Counted from the first letter of the stretch, positions 47,201 to 63,271 are shown. The stretch is 64,000 bases of DNA from Microglena sp. YARC (GCA_022414725.1 CM039462.1:94967363-95031362), one strand, 5' to 3'. Notes: generated by a model from the letters alone, not told the origin. Numbers and translations are program-made.

Positions 47201-50200
47201 ATGTTGGCTGCTACCCCCAAAGACGCCAATAATGCCATTTACTAGTGTTTGGCTGCTACCCCAAGAGATGCCAATATGCCAATATTTACATGTGTTGGCT
47301 GCACCCCAAAAGATGCCAAGTATGCCATATTACAGAGTTGGCTTCACCTCAAAACGCACATATCATATTTTACATTTTGGCTACTACCCCAAAGACGCCA
47401 ATATGCCATAGTTACAGTGTTGGCTGCTACCCCAAGACCCAATATGCCATATTTACAGTGTTTGCTGCTACCCCAAAGATGCCAATTATGCCATATTTAC
47501 AGTGTTTGGGCCTGCTTACCCCAAAGATGCCAATATAGCCATATTACAGTTGTTTGGCTTGCACCCAAAGATTGCCATATGCCATATTGTACAGTGTTGC
47601 TGCACCCAAATTATCTCTCCCATTATTTACAGTGTTTGGGCTGCTACCCCCAAAGGAGGATGCAATATGCATATTTACAGTGTTTGCCTGCTACCGCCCA
47701 AAGATGCCCAATAATGCCATATTTAAACAGTGTTTGGCGCTACCCAAAGAATGCCAATATGCCATATTTACAGTGTTTGCTGCTACCCCAAAGATGCCAA
47801 TATCCATATTTACAGGTGTTTTTGGCTGCTAACCGCCTGTTGCGCAAAGATGCCAATATTGCCAATATTTACAGTGTTGGCTGCTACCGTCAAAATGCCC
47901 AATATGCCATAATTTTACAGTGTTTGGCTGCCTACCTCCAAAGATGCCAATATGCATATTTACATGTTTGCTGCTACGCCAAAGATGCAATTATGCCATA
48001 TTTACAGTGTTTGGCTGCTACCTCCCGCAAAGATGCCAATATGCCATATTTAGCAGTGTTTGGCTGCTACGCAAAGATGCCAATATGCATATTTAACAGT
48101 GTTTGCCTGCTACCCCAAAGAGACCGCCCAATCATGCCATTATTTACAGTGTTGGGCTGCTACCTCCCAAAAGATGCCAATTAATGCCATATTAAGTGTT
48201 TGGCTGCTACCCCAAAGATGCAATATGCCATATTACAGTGGTTTGGCTGATACCACCAAAGAATGCCAATATGCCATATTACAGTCGTTTGGCTGCTACC
48301 CAAAGACGCCAATATGCCATATTTTACAACAGTGTTGGCTGCTACCCAAAAGATGCCAATTATGGCAATATTTACAGTGTTTGGCTGCTACCTACCAAAG
48401 ATGCCAATATGCCATATTTACAGTGTTTGGCTGCTACCTGATCAAAAAACGCAAAATATATCATATTTACAGTGTTTGCTGCTCCCAAAGATGCCAATAT
48501 GCATATTTACAGTGTTTGGCTGCTACCCAAAGATGCCAATATGCCATATTTAACAGTGTTTGCCCTGCTACCCCAAAGACGCCAATATGCCAATAAATTT
48601 ACAGTGTTTGGGCTGCTACCTCCAAAGATGCCAAAATATGCCATACTTTACAGGTGTTTTGGCTGCTACCCAAAGATGCCAACTATGACATATTTTACAG
48701 AGGGGGGGGGGGGGGGGGGGGTGTTTGGCTGCTACCTCAAAACACAAATATATCATATTTACAGTGGGTTTTGCTACTACGTCCAAAGACGCCAATATGC
48801 CTAATTTACAGTGTTTGCCTGCTAACCCCAAAGACGCCAATATGCCCATATTTCAGTGTTTGCTGCTACCACCAAAGATGCCAAATAGCCATATTTACAA
48901 GTGTTTGGCTGCTACCCATAAGATCCAATATGCCATATTTACAAGTGTGTTGGCTGCTTAACCTCAAAGATGCAATATGCATATTTACAGTGGTTTGCTG
49001 CTACCCCAAAGGAATGCCAATATGCCATATTTAACAGTGTTTGGGCTTGCGCTACCATTGCCAAAGATGCCAATAATGCCAATATTTCAGTGTTGGGCCT
49101 GCTACCCCAAAGTGCCAATGATGGCCATATTTACAGTGTTTGCCTGCTACCAAAGAACCAGACGCCATATGCATATTTACAGTGTTTTGGCTGTAGCCAA
49201 AGATGCGAATATGTCCATATGTTAACAGTGTTTGGCTGCTACCCAAAATGCCAATATGCCCATATTTACAGTGTTTGGCTGCTACCCCCCCAAAGATGCC
49301 AATATTGCATTATTTACAGTGTTTGGCTGCTAAACCCCAAATCGACGCCCAAATATGCCATATTTTACAAGTGTTTGATGCTACCCCAAAGATGCCAATA
49401 TGCCATATTTACAGTGTTTGTTGGCTGCTAACCCAAAGATGCCAATATGCCAATATTTACAGTGTTTTGGCTTGGCTACCCTTCAAATAACGCAAAATAC
49501 TATCAATATTTACAGTGTTTGGCTGCTACCATCCAAAGGATTGCAATAATGCCATATTTTACAGTGTTTGGCTGCTCCCCCAAAGATGCCAATATGCCAT
49601 ATTTACAGTGTTTTGCCCTGCTGAACCGATCGCCAAGACGCCAATATGCCAATCTTTACAGTGTTTGGCTGCTAACCATGCAAAGATGCCAATATGCCAT
49701 AATTTACAGTTTTGCTGCTACCGGTCCCAAAAGATGCCAATATGCCATATTTAACAGTGTTTGGCTGCTACAGTCAAAAACAACAAAATATATCATATTT
49801 ACAGTGTTTTGCTACTACCCCAAAAGACGGCCAATATGCCATATTTACAGTGTTTTGGCTGCTACCTCCAAAAGACCGCCAATAATGATATTTACAGTGT
49901 TTGGCTTGCATATACCCCAAAGATGCCAATATGCCATATTTTACAGTGTTTGGCTCCGCTAACCGCCAAAGATGCCAATATGCCATATTTACAGTGTTTG
50001 GCTGCTACCCAAAAAGATGCCAATATGCCATATTTACAGTGTTTGGCTGCTACCGCCAAAGAATGCCAAATATGCATATTTCTGTGTTTGGCTGCTACCA
50101 CCGCAAAGACGCCAAATATGCCATAATTTACAGTGTTTGGCTTGCTGAACCTCCAAAGATGCCAATAATGCCATATTTACAGTGTTTTTGGCTGCTAACC

Positions 50201-51553
50201 GCCAAAGATGCCATATGCCATATTTTACAGTGGTTTGGGCTGCTACCCAAAGATGTGCCAATATGCCATTTTACAAGTGTTTGGCTGCTACCCCAAAGAT
50301 GGCCAATTAATGCCCATATTTTACAGTGTTGGCTGCTACCCTCCAAAGATGCCAAATATGCCAATATTTACGAGTGTTGTGCCTTGCTACCCCAAAGATG
50401 CGCAATAATGCCATAATTTAACAGTCGTTTGGCTGCTACACCCAAAGATGCCAAATATGCATATTTACAGTGTTTGGCTGCTACCTTCCAAGATGCCAAA
50501 TAAATGCCATAATTTACAGTGTTTGGCTGCTAAACCCAGTATTCGCCAATTATCAATGAATTTACAGTGTTTGGCTGCTACCCCAAAGATGCCATATGCC
50601 ATATTTACAGTGATTTGGTACTGCTACCGCCCAGAAGATGCCATATGCCATATTTAAGTGGTTTTTGGCTGCTACCCAAGACGCCAATATGCCATATTTT
50701 ACAGTGTTTGGCCCTGCTACCCAAAGAAATGCCAATATGCCCATATTTTACAGTGTTTGGCTGCTACCCCAAAGATGCCACTATGGCCATATTTTACAGT
50801 GTTTGGCTGTACCTCGCAAAGTGCGAATATGCCATATTTACAGTGTTTGGCTGCTAACCATCAAAAAACGCAAATATAATCATATTTACAGTGTTTGGCT
50901 ACTACCCCAAAGACGCCAATATGCCATATTTTACAGTGTTTTGGCTGCTACCCCCAAAGGACGCCAATATCCATATTAACAGTGTTTTATGGGCAGCTAA
51001 CCCCAAAGATGCCAATAGCCATATTTAAACAGTGTTTGGCTGCTACCGCCAAAGATTGCCAATATGGACCATACTTACAGTGTTTTGGGCTGCCTACCCC
51101 AAGATGCCAATATTTTGCCATATTTACAGTGTTTGCTTGCCTACCACCATAAGATGCCAATATGCCATATTTACAGTGTTTGGCTGCTAACCGACAAAGA
51201 CGCCAATAATGCCAATATTTTTTACAGTGTTTGGCTGCTACCACGTCTGCACCCAAAGATGACCAAATATGCATATTTACAGTGTTTGGCTGCTACCCCA
51301 AAGATGCCAATATCATATTTACAGTGTTTGGCTGCTAACCTCCAAGATCCAATATGCCATAAATTTACAGTGTTTTGGCTGCCTATCCAGGCCAAAGATG
51401 CCCCATTAATGGCCATATTTACAGTGTTTGGCTGCGCTACCCCAAAAGATCGCATATGCCATATTTACAGTGTTTGCCTGCTACCACCAAAGATGCCAAT
51501 ATGCCATAATTTACAGTGTTTTTGCTGCTACCCAAAGACGCCAATGATGCCAT
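41221..51553 (+). repeat. 44-bp tandem array carrying a 3' splice acceptor, about 230 copies
   Basis: Unit of 44 bp: atgccatatttacag, then tgtttggctgctacccc and aaagatgccaat. Every unit has a pyrimidine/T-rich stretch and ATTTACAG followed by the same exon-like block, readable as VFGCYPK or CLAATPK. By analogy with the other introns this should be the start of the next MFS exon (helix 11), but the phase from exon 6 was not resolved. Single-base indels are very common. One unit near 48702 is interrupted by a run of about 20 G. The array is cut by the scaffold gap. Confidence 0.95.
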
Positions 51554-52553
51554 NNNNNNNNNNNNNNNNNNNNNNNNNNNNNNNNNNNNNNNNNNNNNNN
51601 NNNNNNNNNNNNNNNNNNNNNNNNNNNNNNNNNNNNNNNNNNNNNNNNNNNNNNNNNNNNNNNNNNNNNNNNNNNNNNNNNNNNNNNNNNNNNNNNNNNN
51701 NNNNNNNNNNNNNNNNNNNNNNNNNNNNNNNNNNNNNNNNNNNNNNNNNNNNNNNNNNNNNNNNNNNNNNNNNNNNNNNNNNNNNNNNNNNNNNNNNNNN
51801 NNNNNNNNNNNNNNNNNNNNNNNNNNNNNNNNNNNNNNNNNNNNNNNNNNNNNNNNNNNNNNNNNNNNNNNNNNNNNNNNNNNNNNNNNNNNNNNNNNNN
51901 NNNNNNNNNNNNNNNNNNNNNNNNNNNNNNNNNNNNNNNNNNNNNNNNNNNNNNNNNNNNNNNNNNNNNNNNNNNNNNNNNNNNNNNNNNNNNNNNNNNN
52001 NNNNNNNNNNNNNNNNNNNNNNNNNNNNNNNNNNNNNNNNNNNNNNNNNNNNNNNNNNNNNNNNNNNNNNNNNNNNNNNNNNNNNNNNNNNNNNNNNNNN
52101 NNNNNNNNNNNNNNNNNNNNNNNNNNNNNNNNNNNNNNNNNNNNNNNNNNNNNNNNNNNNNNNNNNNNNNNNNNNNNNNNNNNNNNNNNNNNNNNNNNNN
52201 NNNNNNNNNNNNNNNNNNNNNNNNNNNNNNNNNNNNNNNNNNNNNNNNNNNNNNNNNNNNNNNNNNNNNNNNNNNNNNNNNNNNNNNNNNNNNNNNNNNN
52301 NNNNNNNNNNNNNNNNNNNNNNNNNNNNNNNNNNNNNNNNNNNNNNNNNNNNNNNNNNNNNNNNNNNNNNNNNNNNNNNNNNNNNNNNNNNNNNNNNNNN
52401 NNNNNNNNNNNNNNNNNNNNNNNNNNNNNNNNNNNNNNNNNNNNNNNNNNNNNNNNNNNNNNNNNNNNNNNNNNNNNNNNNNNNNNNNNNNNNNNNNNNN
52501 NNNNNNNNNNNNNNNNNNNNNNNNNNNNNNNNNNNNNNNNNNNNNNNNNNNNN
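51554..52553. other. Scaffold gap of exactly 1000 N
   Basis: A round-number gap of 1000 N, the usual placeholder for a join of unknown size. Sequence on the two sides belongs to different genes and different arrays, so true adjacency, distance and even orientation are unproven. Any frame crossing it is meaningless. Confidence 0.99.
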
Positions 52554-55500
52554 TACCATGGAGGACGTCGAGTAAACAGGTGCACCAACCACGATGTGAA
52601 GGCTATTGAGTATGATGTATGAGAAGGACAAGTTCCCTGACTCCCTGAATCCCTCCCTCCGGCGTCCCCTCCCTCACCCTCTCTCGCTCTACTATACCCC
52701 CACTCAGCGTCAAGTCGTTTAGAAGGTGACCAACCACGATGTAGTATGCGCCATTTGCAGTATGTGCTGAAAGACAAGCTCCACTGGCTCTCTCACTGAA
52801 GTCACCTCCTCACTCCCTCCCTCACCCACTCGCGCCTCACCTTAAACCGGCAGCTCAGGTGAAGGACGTTGAGAAGGCTGACCAACCACGATGTGAAGGC
52901 CATTGAGTATGTGCTGAAGGACAAGTTACCTCTAGTACTTGTCTCTGAAATCCCATAACCACAGTCCTCCACTGCCATAACACCCCTCTCGGCTCACGTG
53001 TAGCCACTCAGGTGAAGTGTACGTGTAGAGAATTGGTGTACACCAACACGATGATATAGCAAAGGCGCATTGAGTTATGGGTGCTGTAGGACAGAGTTCA
53101 AAAGGCTTCACCCTTGAGAAGCTGGAGAAGGTGAGTGGATTTCACTCCCTCCCTCACTCACTCCTTCCTCACTCCCTCCCATGCACTAATTCATCATTAC
53201 TACAGCTTATATACACCTCCTTTATCTCACCTCAGCGCGCCATCATACGACTCCAACTCACTCGCCCAGGTCGAAGGACGCGAAAGGTGACCAACCACGA
53301 TAGTGAAGAGCCTTTGGAGGTATGTTGCGCTGAAGGAATCTAGTTCCCGAACTGCCCTGAATCCCTCCTCCGTCCCTCTCTATCACCCTCCTTCGCGCTG
53401 CCAACAGTCCACTCAGCGTCGGAAGGACCGTTGAGAAGTGTGACCAACCACGATGTGAAGGCCCTTGAGAAGTGACCAACCCCCACGCTATCAGTGAAGG
53501 CCGTTGTCCAACAGTCGTATGTGCGCTGCCGAGAGAGACGAGTGCCAAGGCTACACCCTGAGCATGTAGCAAGTGCATGATTTCACTCCCTCCCTCACTC
53601 ACTCCTTCCTCACTCCCTCCCTCACTAATTCGACTTACTCACTCAAAATTCTACTCTCTTTTACTGCACTCACCCTACTCACAGCTCACTCACTCGCCCA
53701 GGTCAGGACGTCTGCAGAAATGCGATGAACCAAACAACGATGCTCTGGAAGGCGTATTGAGTATGTGCTGAAGGACAAGTTTCCCTGACTCCCTGAATCC
53801 CTACTCTCTCTCGTCCTCCTCCCTCAACCCCTCTCGCGCTACAGTTACCCGATCAGGTCTATAGGTCGTTGAGAAGTCGTGGAAGCAACCACTGATGGTG
53901 AGGAGGCTGCTTGGAGTATGGGTTGCGCTGGATTTACTGACATCCCTGACAAGATCAGCCCTCCCTCGGCTGTGGCTCCCACGCGTCCCTCAGAGGGGGC
54001 CCTGGGAGAATCTCGCTCACTTACCCACTCTGCAGTGTGAAGGACGATGCGTTGAGGAAGGTGACCAACCACGATGTGAAAGGCCATAAGTGGAGTATGT
54101 GCTGAAGGACAAGTTCCCTGACGTCCCTGAATCCCCTCACCTCCCATCGCTCCAGTCACCCTCAACCCTCGCCTCACTTACCCATCTCAAGGTGAAGGAA
54201 TACGGTTGAGGAAGGTGACCAACCAACCCAGCAGATGTGATAGGCCATTGGAGTGATTAGTGCTGAAAGACGAGTGTCAAGGCTCACCCTGAGATGCGAG
54301 TAGTATGTGATGGATTTTCACTTCCTCCCTCCACTCACTCCTTCCTCAGCTCCCTCCCTCACTAATTCTCCATCTTACTCACTCATTCACTTCCTTTCTT
54401 CTCACTCACCCCTCTGCTCACACTCCACATCAGGTGTCAAGGACGTTCGAGAAGGTGACCGGCGCCAACCACGATGTGAAGGCCATTGAGTATGTGCTGA
54501 AGGACAACAGTTCCCTGACTCCCTGAATCCTCCCTCCCTCCCTCCTCACCCTCTCCGCTCACGTTACCCACTCAGGTGAAGGACGTTGAGAAGGTGACAC
54601 ATACCCACGATGTGAAGGGGCGTTGAGAAGGTGACCGAACCACGATGTGAAGGCCGTTGAGTATGTGCTGAAGGACGAGTTCAAGGCTCACCCTGAGAGT
54701 AGAAGGTGATGGATTTTCCAACTCCCGTCCCTCCTCACTCACCGTCGTTGCCTGTCACTCCCTCCCTCACTCAATTCACTTACTCACTCATTCACTCCTT
54801 TCTCACTCACCCTCTCACTCACTCACTCGCCCAGGTCAAAGGACGTCGAGAAGGTGGACCAAACCACGATGTGAAGGCTATTGAGTATGTGCTGAAGGAC
54901 AAGTTCCCTGACTCCCTGAATCCCTCCCTCCCTCCCCTCACCCTCTCGCTCACTTACCCACTCGGTCAAGGTCGTTGAGAAGGTGACCAACCCACGATGT
55001 GAAGGCCATTGAGTATGTGCTGAAGGACAAGTTCCCTGACTCCTGAATCCCTCCCTCCTCCCTCCCTCACCCTCTTCGCTCACTTACCCACTCAGGTGGG
55101 AAGGAACGTTGAGAAGGTGACCAACCCAGATGTGAAAGGCCATTGAGTATGTGCTGAAGGACAAGTTCCCTGACTCCCTGAATCCCTCCCTCCCTCCCTC
55201 CCTCACCCTCATCGGCTCACTTACCCACTCAGGTGAAGGACGTTGAGAAGGTGACCAAACACGATGTGAAGGCCATTGAGTATGTGCTGAAGGACGAGTT
55301 CAAGGCTCACCCTGAGATGGAGAAGGTGATGGATTTCACTCCCTCCCTCACTCACTCCTTCCTCACTCCCTCCCTCACTAATTCACTTACTCACTCATTC
55401 ACTCCTTTCTCACTCACCCTCTCACTCACTCACTCGCCCAGGTCAAGGACGTCGAGAAGGTGACCAACCACGATGTGAAGGCCATTGAGTATGTGCTGAA

Positions 55501-55572
55501 GGACAAGTTCCCTGACTCCCTGAATCCCTCCCTCCCTCCCTCCCTCACCCTCTCGCTCACTTACCCACTCAG

Positions 55573-55710
55573 GTGAAGGACGTTGAGAAGGTGACCAACC
55601 ACGATGTGAAGGCCGTTGAGAAGGTGACCAACCACGATGTGAAGGCCGTTGAGTATGTGCTGAAGGACGAGTTCAAGGCTCACCCTGAGATGTAGAAGGT
55701 GATGGATTTC
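55573..55710 (+). pseudogene. purB exon copy with internal 33-bp duplication and stop
   Basis: The codons for [11 protein letters not shown] occur twice in tandem within this exon copy, and after HPEM a TAG stop (55693-55695) replaces the GAG of other copies. The same pair of changes recurs at 57929-58066, 2356 bp downstream, so a multi-unit block was duplicated. Confidence 0.8.
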
Positions 55711-57928
55711 ACTCCCTCCCTCACTCACTCCTTCCTCACTCCCTCCCTCACTAATTCACTTACTCACTCATTCACTCCTTTCTCACTCACCCTCTCACTC
55801 ACTCACTCGCCCAGGTCAAGGACGTCGAGAAGGTGACCAACCACGATGTGAAGGCTATTGAGTATGTGCTGAAGGACAAGTTCCCTGACTCCCTGAATCC
55901 CTCCCTCCCTCCCTCCCTCACCCTCTCGCTCACTTACCCACTCAGGTCAAGGTCGTTGAGAAGGTGACCAACCACGATGTGAAGGCCATTGAGTATGTGC
56001 TGAAGGACAAGTTCCCTGACTCCCTGAATCCCTCCCTCCCTCCCCTCACCCTCTCGCTCACTTACCCACTCAGGTGAAGGACGTTGAGAAGGTGACCAAC
56101 ACGATCCCTCCCACCCGCTCACTTACCCACTCAGGTGAAGGACGTTGAGAAGGTGACCAACCACGATGTGAAGGCCATTGAGTATGTGCTGAAGGACAAG
56201 TTCCCTGACTCCCTGAAACCCTCCCTCCTCCCTCCCTCCCTCCTCCCTCCCTCCCTCACCTCCTCCCTCACTCCTCTCTCACTTACCCACTCAGGTGAAG
56301 GACGTTGAGAAGGTGACCAACCACGATTGTGAAGGCCATTGAGTATGTGCTGAAGGACAAGTTCCCTGACTCCCTGAATCCCTCCCTCCCTCCCTCCTCC
56401 CTCCTCACCCTCTCGCTCACTTACCCACTCAGGTGAAGGACGTTGAGAAGGTGACCAACCACGATGTGAAGGCCGTTGAGTATGTGCTGAAGGACGAGTT
56501 CAAAGGCTCACCCTGAGATGGAGAAGGTGGATGGATTTCACTCCCTCCCTCACTCACTCCTTCCTCACTCCCTCCCTCACTAATTCACTTACTCACTCAT
56601 TCACTCCTTTCCTCACTCACCCTCTCACTCACTCACTCGCCCAGGTCAAGGACGTCGAGAAGGTGACCAACCACGATGTGAAGGGCCATTGAGTATGTGC
56701 TGAAGGACAAGTTCCCTGACTCCCTGAATCCCTCCCTCCCTCCCTCCCTCCCTCCCTCCCACCCTCCTTCCCTCACCCTCTCGCTCACTTACCCACTCAG
56801 GTGAAGGACGTTGAGAAGGTGACCAACCACGATGTGAAGGCCATTGAGTATGTGCTGAAGGACAAGTTCCCTGACTCCCTGAATCCCTCCCTCCCTCCCT
56901 CCCTCACCCTCTCGCTCACTTACCCACTCAGGTGAAGGACGTTGAGAAGGTGACCAACCACGATGTGAAGGCCGTTGAGTATGTGCTGAAGGACGAGTTC
57001 AAGGCTCACCCTGAGATGGAGAAGGTGATGGATTTCACTCCCTCACTCACTCACTCCTTCCTCACTCCCTCCCTCACTAATTCACTTACTCACTCATTCA
57101 CTCCTTTCTCACTCACCCTCTCACTCACTCACTCGCCCAGGTCAAGGACGTCGAGAAGGTGACCAACCACGATGTGAAGGCCATTGAGTATGTGCTGAAG
57201 GACAAGTTCCCTGACTCCCTGAATCCCTCCCTCCCTCCCTCCCTCCTCCTCCCTCCCTCCCTCCCTCACCCTCTCGCTCACTTACCCACTCAGGTGAAGG
57301 ACGTTGAGAAGGTGACCAACCACGATGTGAAGGCCATTGAGTATGTGCTGAAGGACAAGTTCCCTGACTCCCTGAATCCCTCCCTCCCTCCTCCTCACCC
57401 TCTCGCTCACTTACCCACTCAGGTGAAGGACGTTGAGAAGGTGACCAACCACGATGTGAAGGCCGTTGAGTATGTGCTGAAGGACGAGTTCAAGGCTCAC
57501 CCTGAGATGGAGAAGGTGATGGATTTCACTCCCTCCCTCACTCACTCCTTCCTCACTCCCTCCCTCACTAATTCACTTACTCACTCATTCACTCCTTTCT
57601 CACTCACCCTCTCACTCACTCACTCGCCCAGGTCAAGGACGTCGAGAAGGTGACCAACCACGATGTGAAGGCCATTGAGTATGTGCTGAAGGACAAGTTC
57701 CCTGACTCCCTGAATCCCTCCCTCCCTCCCTCCCTCCCTCCCTCCTCCCTCCCTCCCTCCCTCCCTCCCTCACCCTCTCGCTCACTTACCCACTCAGGTG
57801 AAGGACGTTGAGAAGGTGACCAACCACGATGTGAAGGCCATTGAGTATGTGCTGAAGGACAAGTTCCCTGACTCCCTGAATCCCTCCCTCCCTCCCTCCC
57901 TCACCCTCTCGCTCACTTACCCACTCAG

Positions 57929-58066
57929 GTGAAGGACGTTGAGAAGGTGACCAACCACGATGTGAAGGCCGTTGAGAAGGTGACCAACCACGATGTGAAG
58001 GCCGTTGAGTATGTGCTGAAGGACGAGTTCAAGGCTCACCCTGAGATGTAGAAGGTGATGGATTTC
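57929..58066 (+). pseudogene. Second purB exon copy with the same duplication and stop
   Basis: Shares with the 55573 copy the 33-bp internal duplication and the TAG at 58049-58051. Directly after it comes the complete exon at 58171. The copy after the 55573 one (at about 55815) likewise carries gctattgag in place of gccattgag, as the complete exon does. Confidence 0.8.
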
Positions 58067-58110
58067 ACTCCCTCCCTCACTCACTCCTTCCTCACTCCCT
58101 CCCTCACTAA

Positions 58111-60682
<2,572 letters not shown>

Positions 60683-60754
60683 GTAACCTGTTTATATTTA
60701 CACACACGTATTTCTTTGTTCATATTGCATGTATTATTAATATGACCCACACTT

Positions 60755-60800
60755 ATCGGCACAGACAGCCAGTCTGCCACCCCATTCATCATGGACAACT
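60755..60800 (+). pseudogene. Decayed copy of purB exon B segment
   Basis: The sequence cggcacagacagccagtctg, then ccaccccattcatcatggac, resembles the exon-B part encoding CRTHGQPATPSTMGK, with several substitutions, and ends in TAG. It lies about 70 bp after the real exon, matching the pattern of exon-end copies downstream of exons. Confidence 0.65.
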
Positions 60801-60839
60801 AGTTAGCGGGAACAGGGAACAGGGAACAGGGAACAGGGA

Positions 60840-61530
60840 ACCTAAACCCTCAAGCCTGAACCCAAACATAACCTAAAACCCTAACTTGTACCCTCAACCC
60901 TAACGTAACCTCCAACCCCAAGCCTCAACCCTAACCTAAGCTTCAACCCTAACCTGAACCCTCAACCCTAACCTATCCTTCAACCCTAATCCTCAACCCT
61001 AACGTAAGCTTCAACCCTAACCTGAACACTCAACCCTAACCTATCCTTCAACCCCAATACTCAACTCTAACATAACCTTCAACCCCGATCCTCAACCCTA
61101 AACCCCAAGCCTTAACCCTTACCTAACCTTCAACCCTAACCTGAACCCTCAACCCAAACCTAAACTTCAACCCCAATCCTCAACCCTATCTTCGTGTCAT
61201 ACCGGAATTAGAACCAGGGTTTGAACATCGCAAAAGTATAGTTCATGTTCGATTTCCAAACAAACATGAACTATACCTTCACGTCGTACAAACACAGGTT
61301 ATACCTCCGGGATTAGGATATGGTTGAGGATTGGGGTTGAAGGTTAGGGTTGAGAGTTCAGTTTAGGGTTGAAGGTTATGTTAGGGATTGAGGCTTGGCG
61401 TATTGGGTTTGATATTGGGTTTGAAGGTTAGGTTAGGGTTGAAGGCTCTGTTAAGGGTATGTTGAAGGTTAGGGTTGAGGATCAGGCTAAATGTTAGGCT
61501 AGGATTGTGGTTCAAGTTCAATGAAAACAC
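60840..61530. repeat. Telomere-like CCCTAACC array, hairpin, then its inverse
   Basis: At 60840-61190 there are degenerate caaccctaacc/ttcaaccct units of 12-18 bp. At 61198-61320 there is an imperfect inverted repeat (tatagttcatgttcg against aaacatgaactata). At 61320-61530 the same telomere-like units appear in the opposite orientation (ggttgaaggttaggg). The whole is a large foldback centred near 61250 within the intron after exon B. Confidence 0.8.
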
Positions 61531-61739
61531 AGGTGAGAATCTAAATATATATAATATAAAAAATACATATATATACAAGGGTGAACGAACATGAACTTCA
61601 CTTTTGCGTCGTTCAACTACAAGCTCTACTTCCGGTTCAACTCCTTGTTCTACCTCCTTGTTCTACCTCCTTGTTCTACCCCGTACAAACACTATTACAC
61701 CACACTACACATATATACTAAAAAAAAAAGTAATGATAA

Positions 61740-61925
61740 CGCCTGGTGGGGCATGGTGTTAAGGGAGCCCGGCGTACGCGGGTGGGGAGCGGTCTCCTAC
61801 CTCAACTGGACAAGCTACCATCGCGGTAGACGACGACCTGCAACACCAAGAGCGACCGAAGGGGGAGTCAAACCCCCGACTCTTCATTCTTTTAGCGATC
61901 TGGTTTACCACTAGACCATTGTAAA
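61740..61925 (-). mobile_element. tRNA-derived SINE-like element
   Basis: On the minus strand tggtctagtgg (complement of 61908-61918) is a perfect RNA polymerase III A box inside a D-arm-like tggtctagtggtaaacca. Further on, ggggg-tttgact-ccccc (complement of 61861-61877) is a perfect 5-bp T stem with a 7-base loop and B box. No matching acceptor stem was found, so this is a tRNA-like head rather than a working tRNA. A GC-rich body follows toward 61740. Confidence 0.55.
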
Positions 61926-62280
61926 TCACTAAAAGAGGTTATATATACTACATACTACACGAGATACTACACATCTATACTGATATATACCTGATACCTG
62001 ATCTATACCTGAAACCAGGTATATGCTCCCTGATACTACTCGCCTGATACTACACTATCATTTCTTTTTTCTACACGTATATACTACTGCACCACTTCCG
62101 TCCCTACTTAATATCGTATTCCGTAGTATTCGCGTCGTTCAACTCCTGGTTCTACTTATTTTTTTCAACTCTTTTTTTCAACTCTTTTTTTTTTCAACTC
62201 TTGTTTTTTTTTCAACTTTTTTTTCCAACTCTTTTAACTCCTGGTTCTACGTATTTTTTTCAAATCCCCAATCCTCGACC

Positions 62281-63060
62281 CTAATGTCATACCGAAAGTA
62301 GAACCTGGGGCTATATGGTTTTCGTCAGACAGCCACGAATTTAAAATAAAAATTGGCAAAACAATCAATGCAAAAAATAAATGTGGGTCCAAAATCTAAA
62401 AAAAAAATTGACAAAATGTCCTAAAAATACATTTTGTCTCAACCAACATTCCTAGTTAATTTGGGTCCAATCGGAGGAAGTCAATTTTGCCTCTGAATAG
62501 CACTGCATGGGTTGAACGTCGCGAAAGTGAAATTCATGTTTGTTTCCCAAGAATGGGAAACGACCATGAATTTCACTTTCGCGACGTTCAACTCCTAATT
62601 TTACTTCCGGTATGACATTAGAGATGAAGGAGGCCACAGACCAGGACCACCGGCAAACCCTAAACCCCGATCCTCAGCCCTCAACCCTATTCCTCAACCC
62701 TATCCTAACCCTACCCTGAACCCTCAATCCTTACCAAACCTTCAACCCCGATCCTCAACCCTAACTTGACCCGCAACCCCAACAATCGACCCTATCGTAA
62801 TGTCATACGGGAAGTAGAACCTGAGGGTTGAACGGTTTTCAGAGACAGCCACGAAGTTAAAATTAAAGTTTGGCAAACAAATCATGGCACAAAATAAATG
62901 TGGGTCCAATATCTAAAAAACACTTTCAACAAATGTCCCAAAATTGTATTTCGTCTATGAACAGCACTAACATTCCTAGTTAATTTGGGTCCAATAGGAG
63001 AAAGTCGGATTTTCCTCTGAACAGCACTACAGGGGGCTTTCCAAACAAACATGAACTTTA
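62281..63060. repeat. Two diverged direct copies of a 250-bp intronic element
   Basis: The order ataccg-agtagaacctggg, gacagccacgaa, aataaatgtgggtccaa, acattcctagttaatttggg, ctctgaa-agcact appears at about 62281-62510 and again at about 62795-63030. A telomere-like block (62650-62790) lies between. The element ends in the hairpin module described at 62511. Confidence 0.7.
62511..62592. repeat. Perfect 28-bp inverted repeat (hairpin)
   Basis: 62511-62538 (gttgaacgtcgcgaaagtga plus aattcatg) is exactly the inverse of 62565-62592. Inside, gtttccca and tgggaaac form a further 8-bp stem. Diverged relatives occur at 61198-61320, about 63030-63080 and 63801-64000. Confidence 0.9.
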
Positions 63061-63271
63061 TTTTCGCGTTGTCCAACTCTTGGTTCTGCTTTCGTACAAA
63101 AACACTACTACACCATAGTACACAAATATACTACACACTACACATATACACTCCCTCATGAAATCATATCATTTTTCTACACATATATTACCACAACACC
63201 ACTTCCATCCCTACTTTGTATATCATATTCCGTAGTATTCGCGTCGTTCAACTCCTGGTTCTACTTCCAAC

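Noticed and set aside
41202..51553. Dozens of + strand ORFs reading VFGCYPKDANMPY / CLAATPKMPICHI
   Set aside because: The 44-bp unit rotates through all frames and indels end them at random. It is an intronic acceptor array, not a coding repeat.
51064..52777. ORFs of 367-503 codons spanning the N gap
   Set aside because: Most of their length is unknown sequence in a placeholder gap.
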